Notes under the pieces: generated by a model
Told to the model about the DNA's origin: nothing
Database searches by the model: none
What the model saw: only the letters and a program-made list of their open reading frames with translations
Shown: piece by piece, positions 18,863 to 27,130 of the stretch
Layout of the letters: each line of letters opens with the position of its first letter
How positions within the stretch are numbered: the first letter of the stretch is position 1
Program-made: the position numbers and the translations under genes
Assembly (NCBI GenBank): GCA_027493615.1
Contig: JAOSKK010000023.1
Location: 62,001 to 126,000, forward strand
Direction: 5' to 3'
DNA length: 64,000 nucleotides
DNA from: Verrucomicrobiota bacterium
GTDB lineage: Bacteria; Verrucomicrobiota; Verrucomicrobiia; Limisphaerales; J093

Positions 18863-19332
18863 GGCCAGCCTTGTTCGTGGCGGACCTGACGGGCGAAGTC
18901 GGTGCACCACGCGGGGAGCAGCGCGGTGACCTGCTCTGCCATTGCCGCCAGCTCGGCCAGACGGTCCGGGCGAAGCGCGAGGTCATAGGCGTGCCGAACG
19001 ACGTGGCGGAAGCCTTTGAGTTCACGCAAGGCCGGCCGGTGAGCAGCGGGAATGAACGCCGGGCGGATGCCGGGAAGCGCGATGGCGAGCCGTTGCAGGG
19101 GTCGCTCATGGTAGTCGCCGCGCTTCTCGAAGTGGTTCTCGAAGGCGTCGCAGATGCGTTCGAACATCCGCTCGAGGATGTTGTAGAGGCGGGTGAGTTC
19201 GTAGGCGGCGGCCTCGAGGTGTCCGGAACTGGACTCCCGCAGCCGCTGGGTGGCACGTTCGGCGGCTTCGCGGGCCACCTCAACGTCTGCGGCGAGTTCA
19301 CTCGTCAAGATGGTCAGCCCGGTGTCGTCCAT
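18853..19332 (-). CDS. HEPN-domain (HepT-like) toxin
   Basis: 159 residues from ATG 19332, mostly alpha-helical. The C-terminal half has LEAAAYELTRLYNILERMFERI and GFRHVVRHAYDLAL, which contains the R-x4-H motif of HEPN RNases and HepT (R-x4-6-H-x-Y). It overlaps the nucleotidyltransferase gene at 19314-19646 by 19 bases, the normal arrangement of a HEPN/MNT toxin-antitoxin pair, where the MNT enzyme modifies and neutralises the HEPN toxin. The stop codon TAG is formed by the first bases of an adjacent R1 repeat. The pair is bracketed by inverted R1 copies. Confidence 0.82.
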   Translation of the reverse strand: MDDTGLTILTSELAADVEVAREAAERATQRLRESSSGHLEAAAYELTRLYNILERMFERICDAFENHFEKRGDYHERPLQRLAIALPGIRPAFIPAAHRPALRELKGFRHVVRHAYDLALRPDRLAELAAMAEQVTALLPAWCTDFARQVRHEQGWPPP

Positions 19333-19646
19333 CGTTCGCCTTCCTGTACGATGCGGTCGCGGAAGCGGCACTCGGCGAGGACCAGGACATCCACCGGCCG
19401 GCCGAGACGCTCGGCCAGGAGACTGGTGAGCTGGTACACCGAGAGGTGGGCCGGTTCCTCGACCAGCGCCAGATCGACGTCGGAGACGTCGCTGAACTGG
19501 CACGGCTTCAGGAGGGACCCGAAGAGGTACACCGTAGCGCCGGGCAGAAGTTCGGCGAGCGCGGCTTCGAGCTGCTTCCGTGTTTCGCCTCGCAACCGCT
19601 CGTTGGCGGCTTGACGCGCCACCTCCATTCGCTGCAGGAGAGTCAT
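19314..19646 (-). CDS. MNT-family minimal nucleotidyltransferase antitoxin
   Basis: 110 residues from ATG 19646. The active-site signature YLFGSLLKPCQFSDVSDVDL contains the G-S and D-x-D metal-binding residues of minimal nucleotidyltransferases, followed by RLGRPVDVLVLAECRFRDRI. It is upstream of and overlaps the HEPN gene, so the two are co-transcribed and translationally coupled. In characterised pairs (MntA/HepT) the enzyme AMPylates a HEPN tyrosine. That specific reaction is inferred here. The frame beyond the start toward 19721 is repeat sequence. Confidence 0.85.
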   Translation of the reverse strand: MTLLQRMEVARQAANERLRGETRKQLEAALAELLPGATVYLFGSLLKPCQFSDVSDVDLALVEEPAHLSVYQLTSLLAERLGRPVDVLVLAECRFRDRIVQEGERWTTPG

Positions 19647-19659
19647 GGGGGCGGTGGGA

Positions 19660-19915
19660 CGGTAGGAGGCGAGGTAACGAGACTCAACAGGAGCATTCAA
19701 CGTCCAACATCCAACGTCCAACGCTCAACATTCAACGAGGAAGCGGTAGCGGCGCGACAATGAGCCGGCCCGCCAAAGGCGCCCATAGAGGCCAAAGGGA
19801 AACCTGCCTGCATCCCATCCTGCAGGTCATCCGTGCAATCCGTGGAATCCGCGGTGCAGTTGTGGTCCGTGCCGCTGGCATTGCTGAGTCTCGTCACCTC
19901 GACTCCTACGGGGGC
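19660..19915. repeat. R1, R2 array, R4 module and inverted R1
   Basis: The same composite as at 18630-18862: R1 (about 19662-19685), R2 decamers (about 19686-19738), R4 module (about 19755-19885) and inverted R1 (about 19887-19910). The R4 copies here and at 18712-18862 differ at only a few positions by eye. Confidence 0.85.
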
Positions 19916-20910
19916 TCAGCGGATCACCGGCTTGAACACCCGGATGCCAAGGGGTTCCAGGGCGGCCACGAGCGCCTGGTACATCCTCTCGTCCGCGTAG
20001 GTGCCCACAATGGCGCCACCCGAGCCGGTGAACTTGGCACTCGCCCCCACCGACCGCGCCGCCTCCACCATCCGCAGGTTCCCCTCGCTGATCTGATAGA
20101 TCTCGCGACGCTTGTCGAAGTTCCGGTTCAACAACTCGGGGATCGGGCCGAGGTCGCGGCGCACTAGACAGTCACGGACCTGGTCGGCCAGGGCGGCCCA
20201 GTACTTCATTGCCTCCACGACCGCGGGTTCGCCGCGGTTGAACCGCCCCCGAATGTCGTTGTGAAAGACCTCCGTCCCCTCGGCGAGCTCCGAGCGGTAC
20301 GCCACATAGAGCGGCGGCAGGAGCTCCGGATCGAGCGACTGGTACCGACCATGACCATGCTGCCGCATGAAGTCCCGGTCGAAATCCATGTACACGACGC
20401 CCTCGTACACCTGGATCACCCGGTCCTGAAGACCCGCGGGAATGCCGAGCTCGTCGGTCTCGACGGAGAGGATGAGGCCCGGCTGAATGGGCATGGGGAT
20501 GTCGATCTGAAAGAACTGCATCAGGGCCCGGAGACAGGCCGTGATGATGGCACTGAACCGGCCAGCCCAACCTGACTGGGGATGTCGGAGCGGTAACGGA
20601 GGGTGAAGTTGCGGTTGTGCAAGGGCAGATCGTGCTGCTGGCAGTAGTCGAAGAAGCGTTTGACCGTCGCCTTGAGCAACCGGATGCCGCCGTAGTACCC
20701 GTGCTGCCGGACGTCGGCCGCCAGGGCGCTGATGCTGTCGAAACAGGAATGGTCGCGGGTGTTGGGCAGGATCTCGAGCTCGGGACTCTCCCACAGCCAG
20801 ACCTCCGCGCGGAGATTGCGAATGATGAAAGAGATGGTCTTGCCGTGGTAACCGTCGGAAGGGTTGCCGATCAGACCAGCCCGCGGATGGGCCTGGGTGC
20901 GGATGATCAT
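19916..20910 (-). CDS. Glucuronokinase-like GHMP sugar kinase (one apparent frame break)
   Basis: About 331 residues from the ATG at 20910 ([20 protein letters not shown]). The GHMP ATP loop reads [15 protein letters not shown] once a single base is restored near 20553-20555. Motif 3 is present as [13 protein letters not shown]. Long blocks, [43 protein letters not shown] and [10 protein letters not shown], match my recollection of plant glucuronokinase (GLCAK), not galactokinase or mevalonate kinases. The predicted reaction is ATP-dependent phosphorylation of D-glucuronate at C1. GlcA-1-P could then be uridylylated, for example by a GalU-like enzyme, to UDP-GlcA, the substrate of the CapI-type epimerase at 33.6 kb. 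The gene is bracketed by inverted R1 repeats. Substrate is inferred from similarity. Confidence 0.82.
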
Positions 20911-20924
20911 GGGGGGACGGTGGG

Positions 20925-21390
20925 ACGGTAGGAGGCGAGGTGACGAGACTCTGGCCGGCAGTCGGGGGTGGGACAGTGCGACGGTGCGACGGTGCGGCAG
21001 TAGGAGGCGAGGTGACGAGACTCAGCAGGAACATCCAACGTCCAACGTCCAACGTCCAACATCCAACATCCAACGTTCAAGGTTCAACGTTCAACGGGGG
21101 AGGGTAACGGTGGGACATAGGGCAGGCCCGCTAAACACGCAAACAGACGCTCAAGGCAACCGTCCCTGGCTCAGCGGTGCGACCGAGTGGTTCGCCTCGG
21201 TGTGCCGCCGGCCCGCATCCCATCCTGCAGTTCATCCGTGCAATCCGTGGAATCCGCGGTGCAGGTCTGGTCCATGCCGCTGGCATGGCAGAGTCTCGTG
21301 ACCTCGACTCCTACGGTCCGACCGTCGCACCGTCCCACCGTCCCACCCGAGTGGCAGGCTGAGCCTCGTCACCTCGGCTCCTACGGGCGG
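20925..21390. repeat. Repeat-only spacer: R1, GACGGT stutters, R2, diverged R4, inverted R1 pair
   Basis: About 465 bp with no supported gene. In order: R1 (about 20930), GTGCGACGGTGCGACGGTGC stutter (about 20975-20998), R1 (about 21001), R2 array (about 21028-21097), diverged R4 (about 21117-21290), inverted R1 (about 21294), a CGTCGCACCGTCCCACCG stutter, and a second inverted R1 (about 21363). Confidence 0.85.
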
Positions 21391-22533
21391 CTAGGGGCGA
21401 GAGAAGGACGGAAGGCAGACGGTTTCGTCGGTCACCCGATCCAGGACGGCGCCGGCTTCCAGCAGGGTCAGGGACAAGGTGTTGGTGCCGACAGGCAGCG
21501 GCTGATCGAGGACGAACACGGGGGCATCGGCCCAGGGGACGGTCAACGGCGGTTGACCGGGCACTTCCAGTCGGAGTTGGTGGCGATCCGTCAGTTCACC
21601 GCGGAGCTGCGCCGCCCACGGAATCACGCGCGCCGGATGCTGATAGTCCCGTTGCAGCAGGTCAGCCCGGACGAGGCGCGGTCGGGGATAAAGACCGGTG
21701 AGCACCGACAATTCTCGTTCGTTCAAGGCCCGGTCGTAGAGGCGGAAGTCATCAAGAGCCAGGAAGGGCGAGGCGGTTTGGGCCGGCCGCGCGCCGAGCC
21801 GAAAGCGCGCGGCCGGCCGCCCTACCACCGAACGAAGCTCGGCATCAGCCACCGGTTCACCGTTCCAGAAGATGCACAGTCGCGGGTAGCTCCAAGTGAC
21901 CGCCAGGTGATTCCAGGTGTTGGGCTGAGGGTCGATGTTACCCGTGGCCAGACTCGAGGCCGCTCGGACCCGCGGACGGATGAGCGCCCGCACTTCGCGG
22001 GCGTCGGCTGAAAACGTGACCGCGAACGAATCGCCGGAAGGTTCGCCCCACGTGAACAGGGTGCGCAGGCCGCGGTTGGGCTGGGTCGGGTCAAGCGATA
22101 CCCAACCAGCCAGGGTGCCTTCCGCGGAGGACATGTGTTGCGCGGCTGCATATTCGACGAAGCCGGTGTCGAGACGGAGCGCCAGGCCGCGGTGGTCCGG
22201 GACGAAGATAACCCCCGACAGGTCGAGGGGGTCGGGGTTGCCGCGGGCGACGTCAGCGCGGGTGGACTGCTCGAAGTCACAGTGCCACAGGAGAGGGTTG
22301 GTCGGCAGGCTGGAAGCTGGCACCGAGGGATCGGACGCGTGCAGGCTGGAAGCCCGCACCACAACGGTCAGGAAGGCAGAGAGGAACCATGTAGGCAGTG
22401 CGACGGTGCGACGGTGGGACAGTCGGACCGTAGGAGTCGAGGTGACGAGACTCTGACCGGAACGGAGGTGCGACGGTGCGACGGTGCGACGGTAGGAGTC
22501 GAGGTAACGAGACTCAGCAAGGACATTCAACAT
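21391..22533 (-). CDS. Secreted LamG-domain (concanavalin-like) protein, start unresolved
   Basis: The frame ends at 21391 and is open to 22533, but codons beyond about 22400 are R1 and stutter repeats. A hydrophobic segment LPTWFLSAFLTVVVRASSLHA may be part of a signal peptide; no ATG is in frame there. The domain starts LLWHCDFEQSTRADVARGNP and runs through LAGWVSLDPTQPNRGLRTLF, WNHLAVTWSYPRLCIFWNGE and LALDDFRLYDRALNERELS, the hallmark LamG strand order, followed by a short beta tail. Such domains bind glycans in exported Verrucomicrobial proteins. It lies next to the GH123-like gene and may act with it. No catalytic domain is visible. Confidence 0.65.
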   Translation of the reverse strand: MLNVLAESRYLDSYRRTVAPSHLRSGQSLVTSTPTVRLSHRRTVALPTWFLSAFLTVVVRASSLHASDPSVPASSLPTNPLLWHCDFEQSTRADVARGNPDPLDLSGVIFVPDHRGLALRLDTGFVEYAAAQHMSSAEGTLAGWVSLDPTQPNRGLRTLFTWGEPSGDSFAVTFSADAREVRALIRPRVRAASSLATGNIDPQPNTWNHLAVTWSYPRLCIFWNGEPVADAELRSVVGRPAARFRLGARPAQTASPFLALDDFRLYDRALNERELSVLTGLYPRPRLVRADLLQRDYQHPARVIPWAAQLRGELTDRHQLRLEVPGQPPLTVPWADAPVFVLDQPLPVGTNTLSLTLLEAGAVLDRVTDETVCLPSFSRP

Positions 22534-22560
22534 TCAACGTCCAACGTCGAACAGGGCAGG
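22395..22560. repeat. GACGGT stutters, two R1 copies and an R2 array
   Basis: R1 units at about 22429-22452 and 22491-22514, GCGACGGTGCGACGG stutters before each, and R2 (CAACATTCAACGTCCAAC) at about 22523-22553. They separate the LamG and GH123-like genes. Confidence 0.85.
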
Positions 22561-22574
22561 CGACGGGGGCGGCA

Positions 22575-24966
22575 TCACTCGGCGAGGGTAACGATGGCCT
22601 GGGCGATGCGGGCACGCCAGGCGTTCAGATCGCGCCAATTGATCGCCGCTTCGACGCTCGCCGGTTCGGCCGGATCACCGCGATAGACGATGTCGGTGAC
22701 ACAACGGGAACGGACATACGCCAGAGCCTGGCGGGCTGCCTCAGTCGCGGGGCCGGGCCGGGCGCGGGCGAGACGACGTTCGAGGGTGTACACGTAGTCG
22801 TAGTCGTCGCGACCCTCGGCCATCCATTCGAAGCCAAGGAGGGGAGCCACGCCGTCGCGGGTGGCCTCCGCACCGCGTTCCCACTGGTAATGGGCGCCGT
22901 CGAACTTGTCCCAGGGCGCCCCGTCGTCGTTCAGATGGCCTTCGTGGAGCCGGCGGGTGGCGCCTTTGGCCCAGGCGAAGAACCCGAAGCCGTATCGGGC
23001 ACCGGTGAAGTTGTAGAGCCAGAGCGCGCGGGCGTTGTTCGTGATCCAGGTGGTGTTCACATCGCGCAGGAGAGCGATGTTCGGGATGGGAAAATCCACG
23101 AGCCGGTTGGTGGCGTAGAGCGACCAGTCCACCCAACCGTTGCCGCGCAGGGCGGTGGCGACCCCGCAGGACTTGAGGGCGCTGTAGGCATGGACGGCGG
23201 ACTCGAGTGCCGCCGCGCCGTCATTGCTGAGTTCGCCGCCCCATTCGAAGACCGGGATGCCCCACCCATCCTTGCGGACCTTCTCGTCGATGGCTCGGGT
23301 GATCTGACAGAAGAGGTTGCTGTAGTTGACGTCAGGGTTCCAGTAGGCCGCCGAGCGCCCGCCCCCGCCGCAATAGGTCGAGCCGTACGTGCACCGCACG
23401 ACCCAGAAGCCATCGGGCGGGAGGAAGTTGCGTTTCTTGAGCCAGGCCACACGCTGTTCGGCGCGGGACCAGTCGAGCGAAACGAGGTTCGTGCGCGCGT
23501 CGATGAGGGGGTGACGTCGGACTCGTAACTGCCGCGGCTGCCGACGCGGAGTTCGGGAAAGGGCACGAAGCCGTGGGCGACCAGGTTGCTCGATTCGAGC
23601 TCGTAGAAGCGCCACCAGGCGGGGTGATCGAACCACTTCTGGCCTGCGGCATCGTACTCGAGCCGACGCCGGCTGCCGAAGTAGAAGAAGCTGGCGTGCG
23701 GCGCGCGTTCGAGCTGGAAAGGGAGAACCTCGAAGGGGTAGGCGAGGGCGATCGGCGCGGCGTTTTGCGGCGTGATCCGGACGGTGCCCGTGTAGCGGCC
23801 GGGGGCGGCGTTGGTGGGGATCTGCAGTTTCAGCCAGGCCTGGCGGGTGACTTGGGCCGGCAGATCCGGGTTGGTCCAGGAATTAGGGCCCAGGGTTCGG
23901 CGGCATACCACGCTCCGGAGCGCAGCACGTTCTCGTTGTAGCGAACCCGATAAGGGAGGATCCGGGTGCGGTCGATGCGACCAGCGGGCCCCACCAGATC
24001 GCCGAGCTCGAGCGTGACGCGTTCCAGGTTCACCAGGGGCCGCAGACAGAACGAAATGGACTCGGTTTCACCCGGCGTGGCGAAGGCAACCGGTCCTTCA
24101 AGCCGCTCGCCCGGGCCGGGAACGGTGTTCGGATAGACCTTGGCAAGGTAATCCCGCCACCAGACAGCGTAGCCGTGCGCGGTGTCGGTGGCGTCGGGTT
24201 GCCAGGGACGGTCGGGCTCGGGCAAGGGCAACTGGGGGAAGAGCTCGGCCCACTGGCGGCGGCGCTCCAGGCGGACAGTGGCGAGGTCGGCCTGCATGGC
24301 GGCGGCCCTGGCTTCGGGAAAGACCACGACGGCATTCAAGGGGAAGGCATAGTCGAAGCGGGGCCCGGTGAGGCCGTCGAACGCGAGGTCGAGGGTGCGA
24401 CCCTTGACGGTGACCGGGAAAGAGGCTTCCAGGAAGCGATTGGTGCCCGCGTAACGTTCCCAGACATCGGCAGTCGGGTCGTAGTCGAAGGCCTCCGCGT
24501 ACCAGTAATCGCGTGCCTGCTCGAAGACGCGCTTGCCTTCGGCGCGGATGCGGACGGTCTGGAAGAGGTGTTTGATTTCGTTGTAGCTGCCTTGGACGGA
24601 GTCGCCGGACAAGACCCACACGCGGTAGGCACCGGGAGGCAGGGGCAACGTGAGCTTGAACCCGCCACGGACCGCCACCACGCCGTCGCCCGCCAGTTCA
24701 TCGGGCGTGGTGCGGGCGAAGCTGACGAGACGTTCGGGAGCAGACAGCATCGGGTCGGTCTCTGTCACGCGGGTGAAGCCGGGCATCACCGGCGAGTGGG
24801 TCGTGCCAAAGTCGAGCTTGAGCACGGGGAGGTCGGCGGACAGCGCGGTCAGCACGAGACCGGCGAGGAGGAAAGTGAGGCGTGCGACGGTAGGACCGTA
24901 GGACGGCCGGACCGTAGGAGTCGAGGTGACGAGACTCTGCAAGAGGGTGTAGCTTTCAACATCCAA
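22575..24966 (-). CDS. Secreted glycoside-hydrolase-like protein (GH123/DUF4091-like), two apparent frame breaks
   Basis: Three frames join into about 770-790 residues. The N-terminus has a signal-like LTFLLAGLVLTALSADLP. A beta-sandwich resembling carbohydrate-binding/malectin-like domains follows (LKLDFGTTHSPVMPGFTRV to RFDYAFPLNAVVVFP). A middle linker domain holds AWLKLQIPTNAAPGRYTGTV. A large C-terminal barrel-like region contains FWVVRCTYGSTYCGGGG, WGIPVFEWGGELSNDG, RALWLYNFTGARYGFGF and LGFEWMAEGRDDYDYVYTLE. The E-W-GGE and W-M-x-E-G-x-D-D-Y motifs resemble GH123/DUF4091 proteins. Breaks are at ccc 23889-23891 and ggggg 23507-23511; one added G/C restores each. The start is unresolved because R1/R2 repeats lie upstream of about 24880. 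Substrate unknown. Confidence 0.65.
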
Positions 24967-24990
24967 CGTTCAACATCCAACGTTCAACGT

Positions 24991-25305
24991 TCAGCGGGGA
25001 ACGTTCAACGAGGAGTAGCCGCGATGGTCCAAGGCGGACTCAAAGCTCGCGAGCTCACGGAGCAAGGCGTTGTAGCGCGAGTACGCGTCGCCAGCTTCGC
25101 GCCGCAAGAGCCGATAGAGCTCCAACTGTGGTTCCCCATAGGCATCGGGCATGTCGGAACCAAGCAAGCCCGCGCGGTACAAGCGAGTTCGAGCGAGGTG
25201 CACCAAGCAGGCAGGGATGCTACGACGTCCGACCTGCACATCGGCCAAACCTTGTCGGACCAGCGCTTCGCCCGGCAACCCGTTGAGGAGATCAAGGGTG
25301 GGCAC
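24991..25305 (-). CDS. Small uncharacterised protein paired with a DUF6036-like nucleotidyltransferase
   Basis: 104 residues, ATG at 25305, overlapping the downstream-read partner at 25292-25819 by 14 bases. It starts PTLDLLNGLPGEALVRQGLADV, followed by an alpha-helical body (ACLVHLARTRLYRAGLL, LELYRLLRREAGDAYSRY). The last codons SSLNVPR come from an R2 repeat. I do not recognise the family. Its tight coupling to a nucleotidyltransferase suggests a two-gene toxin-antitoxin-like module. Coding is supported by the overlap and lack of frame breaks. Confidence 0.55.
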   Translation of the reverse strand: MPTLDLLNGLPGEALVRQGLADVQVGRRSIPACLVHLARTRLYRAGLLGSDMPDAYGEPQLELYRLLRREAGDAYSRYNALLRELASFESALDHRGYSSLNVPR

Positions 25306-25819
25306 GACAGAACTCCTCGACGGCCGCGCGGAAGACGGCGGCGTTCAGCGCGGGGTAACGGATGAGCTGCGGCTCGATCTGATGGAAGAGATCCATGAGA
25401 CGATCCAGACGGATCAGGCCGCCCCGCACCATGGCCTGGACATCCAGAAGGTCGCGGTCGTGACGGCGCTGGAGCTTGGCCAACGCTTGGCTATAGGGAT
25501 CGTAGTGGTAGAACTGCACCGGGCCGTGGGTCGCGATGAAGAGGCTGCGTTCGCGCCAGCCCGGCAACGGAGGGATGAACTGGTCGGGACTGGCGAGTTC
25601 GAGGTTGATGTCGAGTTCGTCCTTGAGCACGGCCAGGGCTTCGAAGAGTCCGGGCGGTTCGGGGTCAGCCTTGAGATCCACGTCCACAGTCATGGCCCGC
25701 CAGTTGTGGAGCAAGGCAGTGGCACCGCCGGTAAGGTACACGGTGCCGGGGCCGGTCACGCGCCGGCCGAGGGCCACCAGGAAACGTTCCAGCTTCGCTT
25801 TGTCGGTCTCACCCCGCAT
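25292..25819 (-). CDS. DUF6036-like nucleotidyltransferase-fold protein
   Basis: 175 residues from ATG 25819; the extension to 25882 is repeat. The core GTVYLTGGATALLHNWRAM followed by TVDVDLKADPEP has the G-G and D-x-D arrangement of nucleotidyltransferase-fold proteins. After it come DELDINLELASPDQFIPP and ALAKLQRRHDRDLLDVQAM, where the K-x8-D-D pattern resembles AbiEii-type toxins and DUF6036 proteins. It is probably a member of a toxin-antitoxin or defence module with the small downstream gene. No activity can be assigned from sequence. Confidence 0.7.
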   Translation of the reverse strand: MRGETDKAKLERFLVALGRRVTGPGTVYLTGGATALLHNWRAMTVDVDLKADPEPPGLFEALAVLKDELDINLELASPDQFIPPLPGWRERSLFIATHGPVQFYHYDPYSQALAKLQRRHDRDLLDVQAMVRGGLIRLDRLMDLFHQIEPQLIRYPALNAAVFRAAVEEFCRAHP

Positions 25820-25829
25820 GGGAGGACGG

Positions 25830-25925
25830 TGCAACCGTAGGAGTCGAGGTGACGAGACTCTGCAAGAGGGTGTGACTTTCAACGCTCAACATCCAACATC
25901 CAACATCCAACGTTCAACGTTCAAC
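25830..25925. repeat. R1 and R2 array
   Basis: R1 at about 25838-25861 followed by R2 decamers (CAACATCCAACATCCAAC, about 25876-25923). The array ends within the last codons of the epimerase gene (…VLVPR), the same ending as in the small gene at 24991-25305. Confidence 0.85.
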
Positions 25926-26988
25926 GGGGAACGAGAACAGACGCCAAGCGATCGCCGGCATGGCCATCCCACAGCGGAGGGATCACGCCCGCCTTCGCCT
26001 GACCCTGGAGGGCGGCATCCACCGCCGGCCGGATCCGGGACAGATCGTCGCCGACCAGGACATTGGTCCCCAAGTCCACGGTCACCGGGCGTTCGGTGTT
26101 CGGCCGGACCGTGACACAGGGCACCCCCAGGTACGTCGTCTCTTCCTGAACACCCCCGGAATCCGTGACGACAACCCGGGCATCGCGCTGGAGGGCGAGG
26201 AATTCGAGGTACCCGAGCGGATCCACCAGATGGAGAGCCGAGGACACCGCATCGAGACCCAGTTCGCCCAACCGCCGCCGCGTGCGGGGATGAACGGGGA
26301 AAACCACGGCCAACTCCCGGCTGAGGTCGGTCAGGATCCGATGGAGCTGGCGCAGACGGTCCGCGTCATCCACGTTCGATGGCCGGTGCAGCGTGACGAG
26401 GGCATAGGCCCCGTTGACGCCGGGCAACTCGGGGCGACGGGCCGACGGCAACAGACGCACGAGCGTATCGATCATCAGGTTCCCGACGAGATGGATCTTG
26501 GCCGGGTCGATGCCTTCGCGAACGAGGTTGCGGTTCCCGTCTTCGGAAGGCGTGAAGAGGAGGTCCGCCAGTTGGTCGGTCACCAACCGGTTGATCTCCT
26601 CGGGCATGGTGCGGTCGAACGAACGCAGCCCGGCCTCGACGTGGCCGATGCGGATGCCCAGCTTGGCGCAGACGATCGCCGCGGCCACGGTCGAGTTGAC
26701 GTCCCCATAGACGAGCACGAGGTCAGGCCGTTCGCGCAGCACGACCGGCTCGAAGCGGGTCATGATTTGGGCGGTCTGCGCCGCGTGACTGCCCGAGCCC
26801 ACCTCGAGGTTGTGGTCGGGGGCAGGCATGGCGAGTTGGCGGAAGAAGATGTCCGACATGGCGGCATCGTAGTGCTGGCCAGTGTGGACGAGGACTTGCG
26901 GAATGCCGCGGGCGCGCAAGGCCAGAACCGCGGGGGCGGCCTTCATGAAATTCGGCCGCGCGCCGACCACGTGCAAAATGCGAGTCAT
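25921..26988 (-). CDS. wbpI: UDP-N-acetylglucosamine 2-epimerase family (WecB/WbpI-like)
   Basis: 355 residues, ATG 26988, intact. It starts MTRILHVVGARPNFMKAAP, followed by VLVHTGQHYDAAMSDIFF, LVYGDVNSTVAAAI, HVEAGLRSFDRTMPEEINR, LVTLHRPSNVDDAD and VTDSGGVQEETTYLGVPC, the complete signature set of non-hydrolysing UDP-GlcNAc 2-epimerases. With wbpA, wbpB/D and wbpE in the same window it is best read as WbpI, epimerising UDP-GlcNAc(3NAc)A to UDP-ManNAc(3NAc)A. A general WecB role (UDP-GlcNAc to UDP-ManNAc) is the alternative. Confidence 0.9.
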   Translation of the reverse strand: MTRILHVVGARPNFMKAAPAVLALRARGIPQVLVHTGQHYDAAMSDIFFRQLAMPAPDHNLEVGSGSHAAQTAQIMTRFEPVVLRERPDLVLVYGDVNSTVAAAIVCAKLGIRIGHVEAGLRSFDRTMPEEINRLVTDQLADLLFTPSEDGNRNLVREGIDPAKIHLVGNLMIDTLVRLLPSARRPELPGVNGAYALVTLHRPSNVDDADRLRQLHRILTDLSRELAVVFPVHPRTRRRLGELGLDAVSSALHLVDPLGYLEFLALQRDARVVVTDSGGVQEETTYLGVPCVTVRPNTERPVTVDLGTNVLVGDDLSRIRPAVDAALQGQAKAGVIPPLWDGHAGDRLASVLVPR

Positions 26989-26989
26989 G

Positions 26990-27130
26990 CTTTGGTAGGA
27001 GTCGAGGTGACGAGACTCAACAAGAACCTGTTGCCCGTGATATCTGCCAAGAACCGCGACAGGAGGAATGTCAGATAGTGCTTCGTGGAACCGGGCGGCG
27101 GCAGAGTCTCGTGACCTCGACTCCTACGGT
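26990..27130. repeat. R1 and inverted R1 pair
   Basis: R1 (about 26996-27019) and inverted R1 (about 27106-27129) flank a 90-bp spacer. The inverted copy is translated in frame at the end of the DUF3782-like gene (residues VGVEVTRL). Confidence 0.85.
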
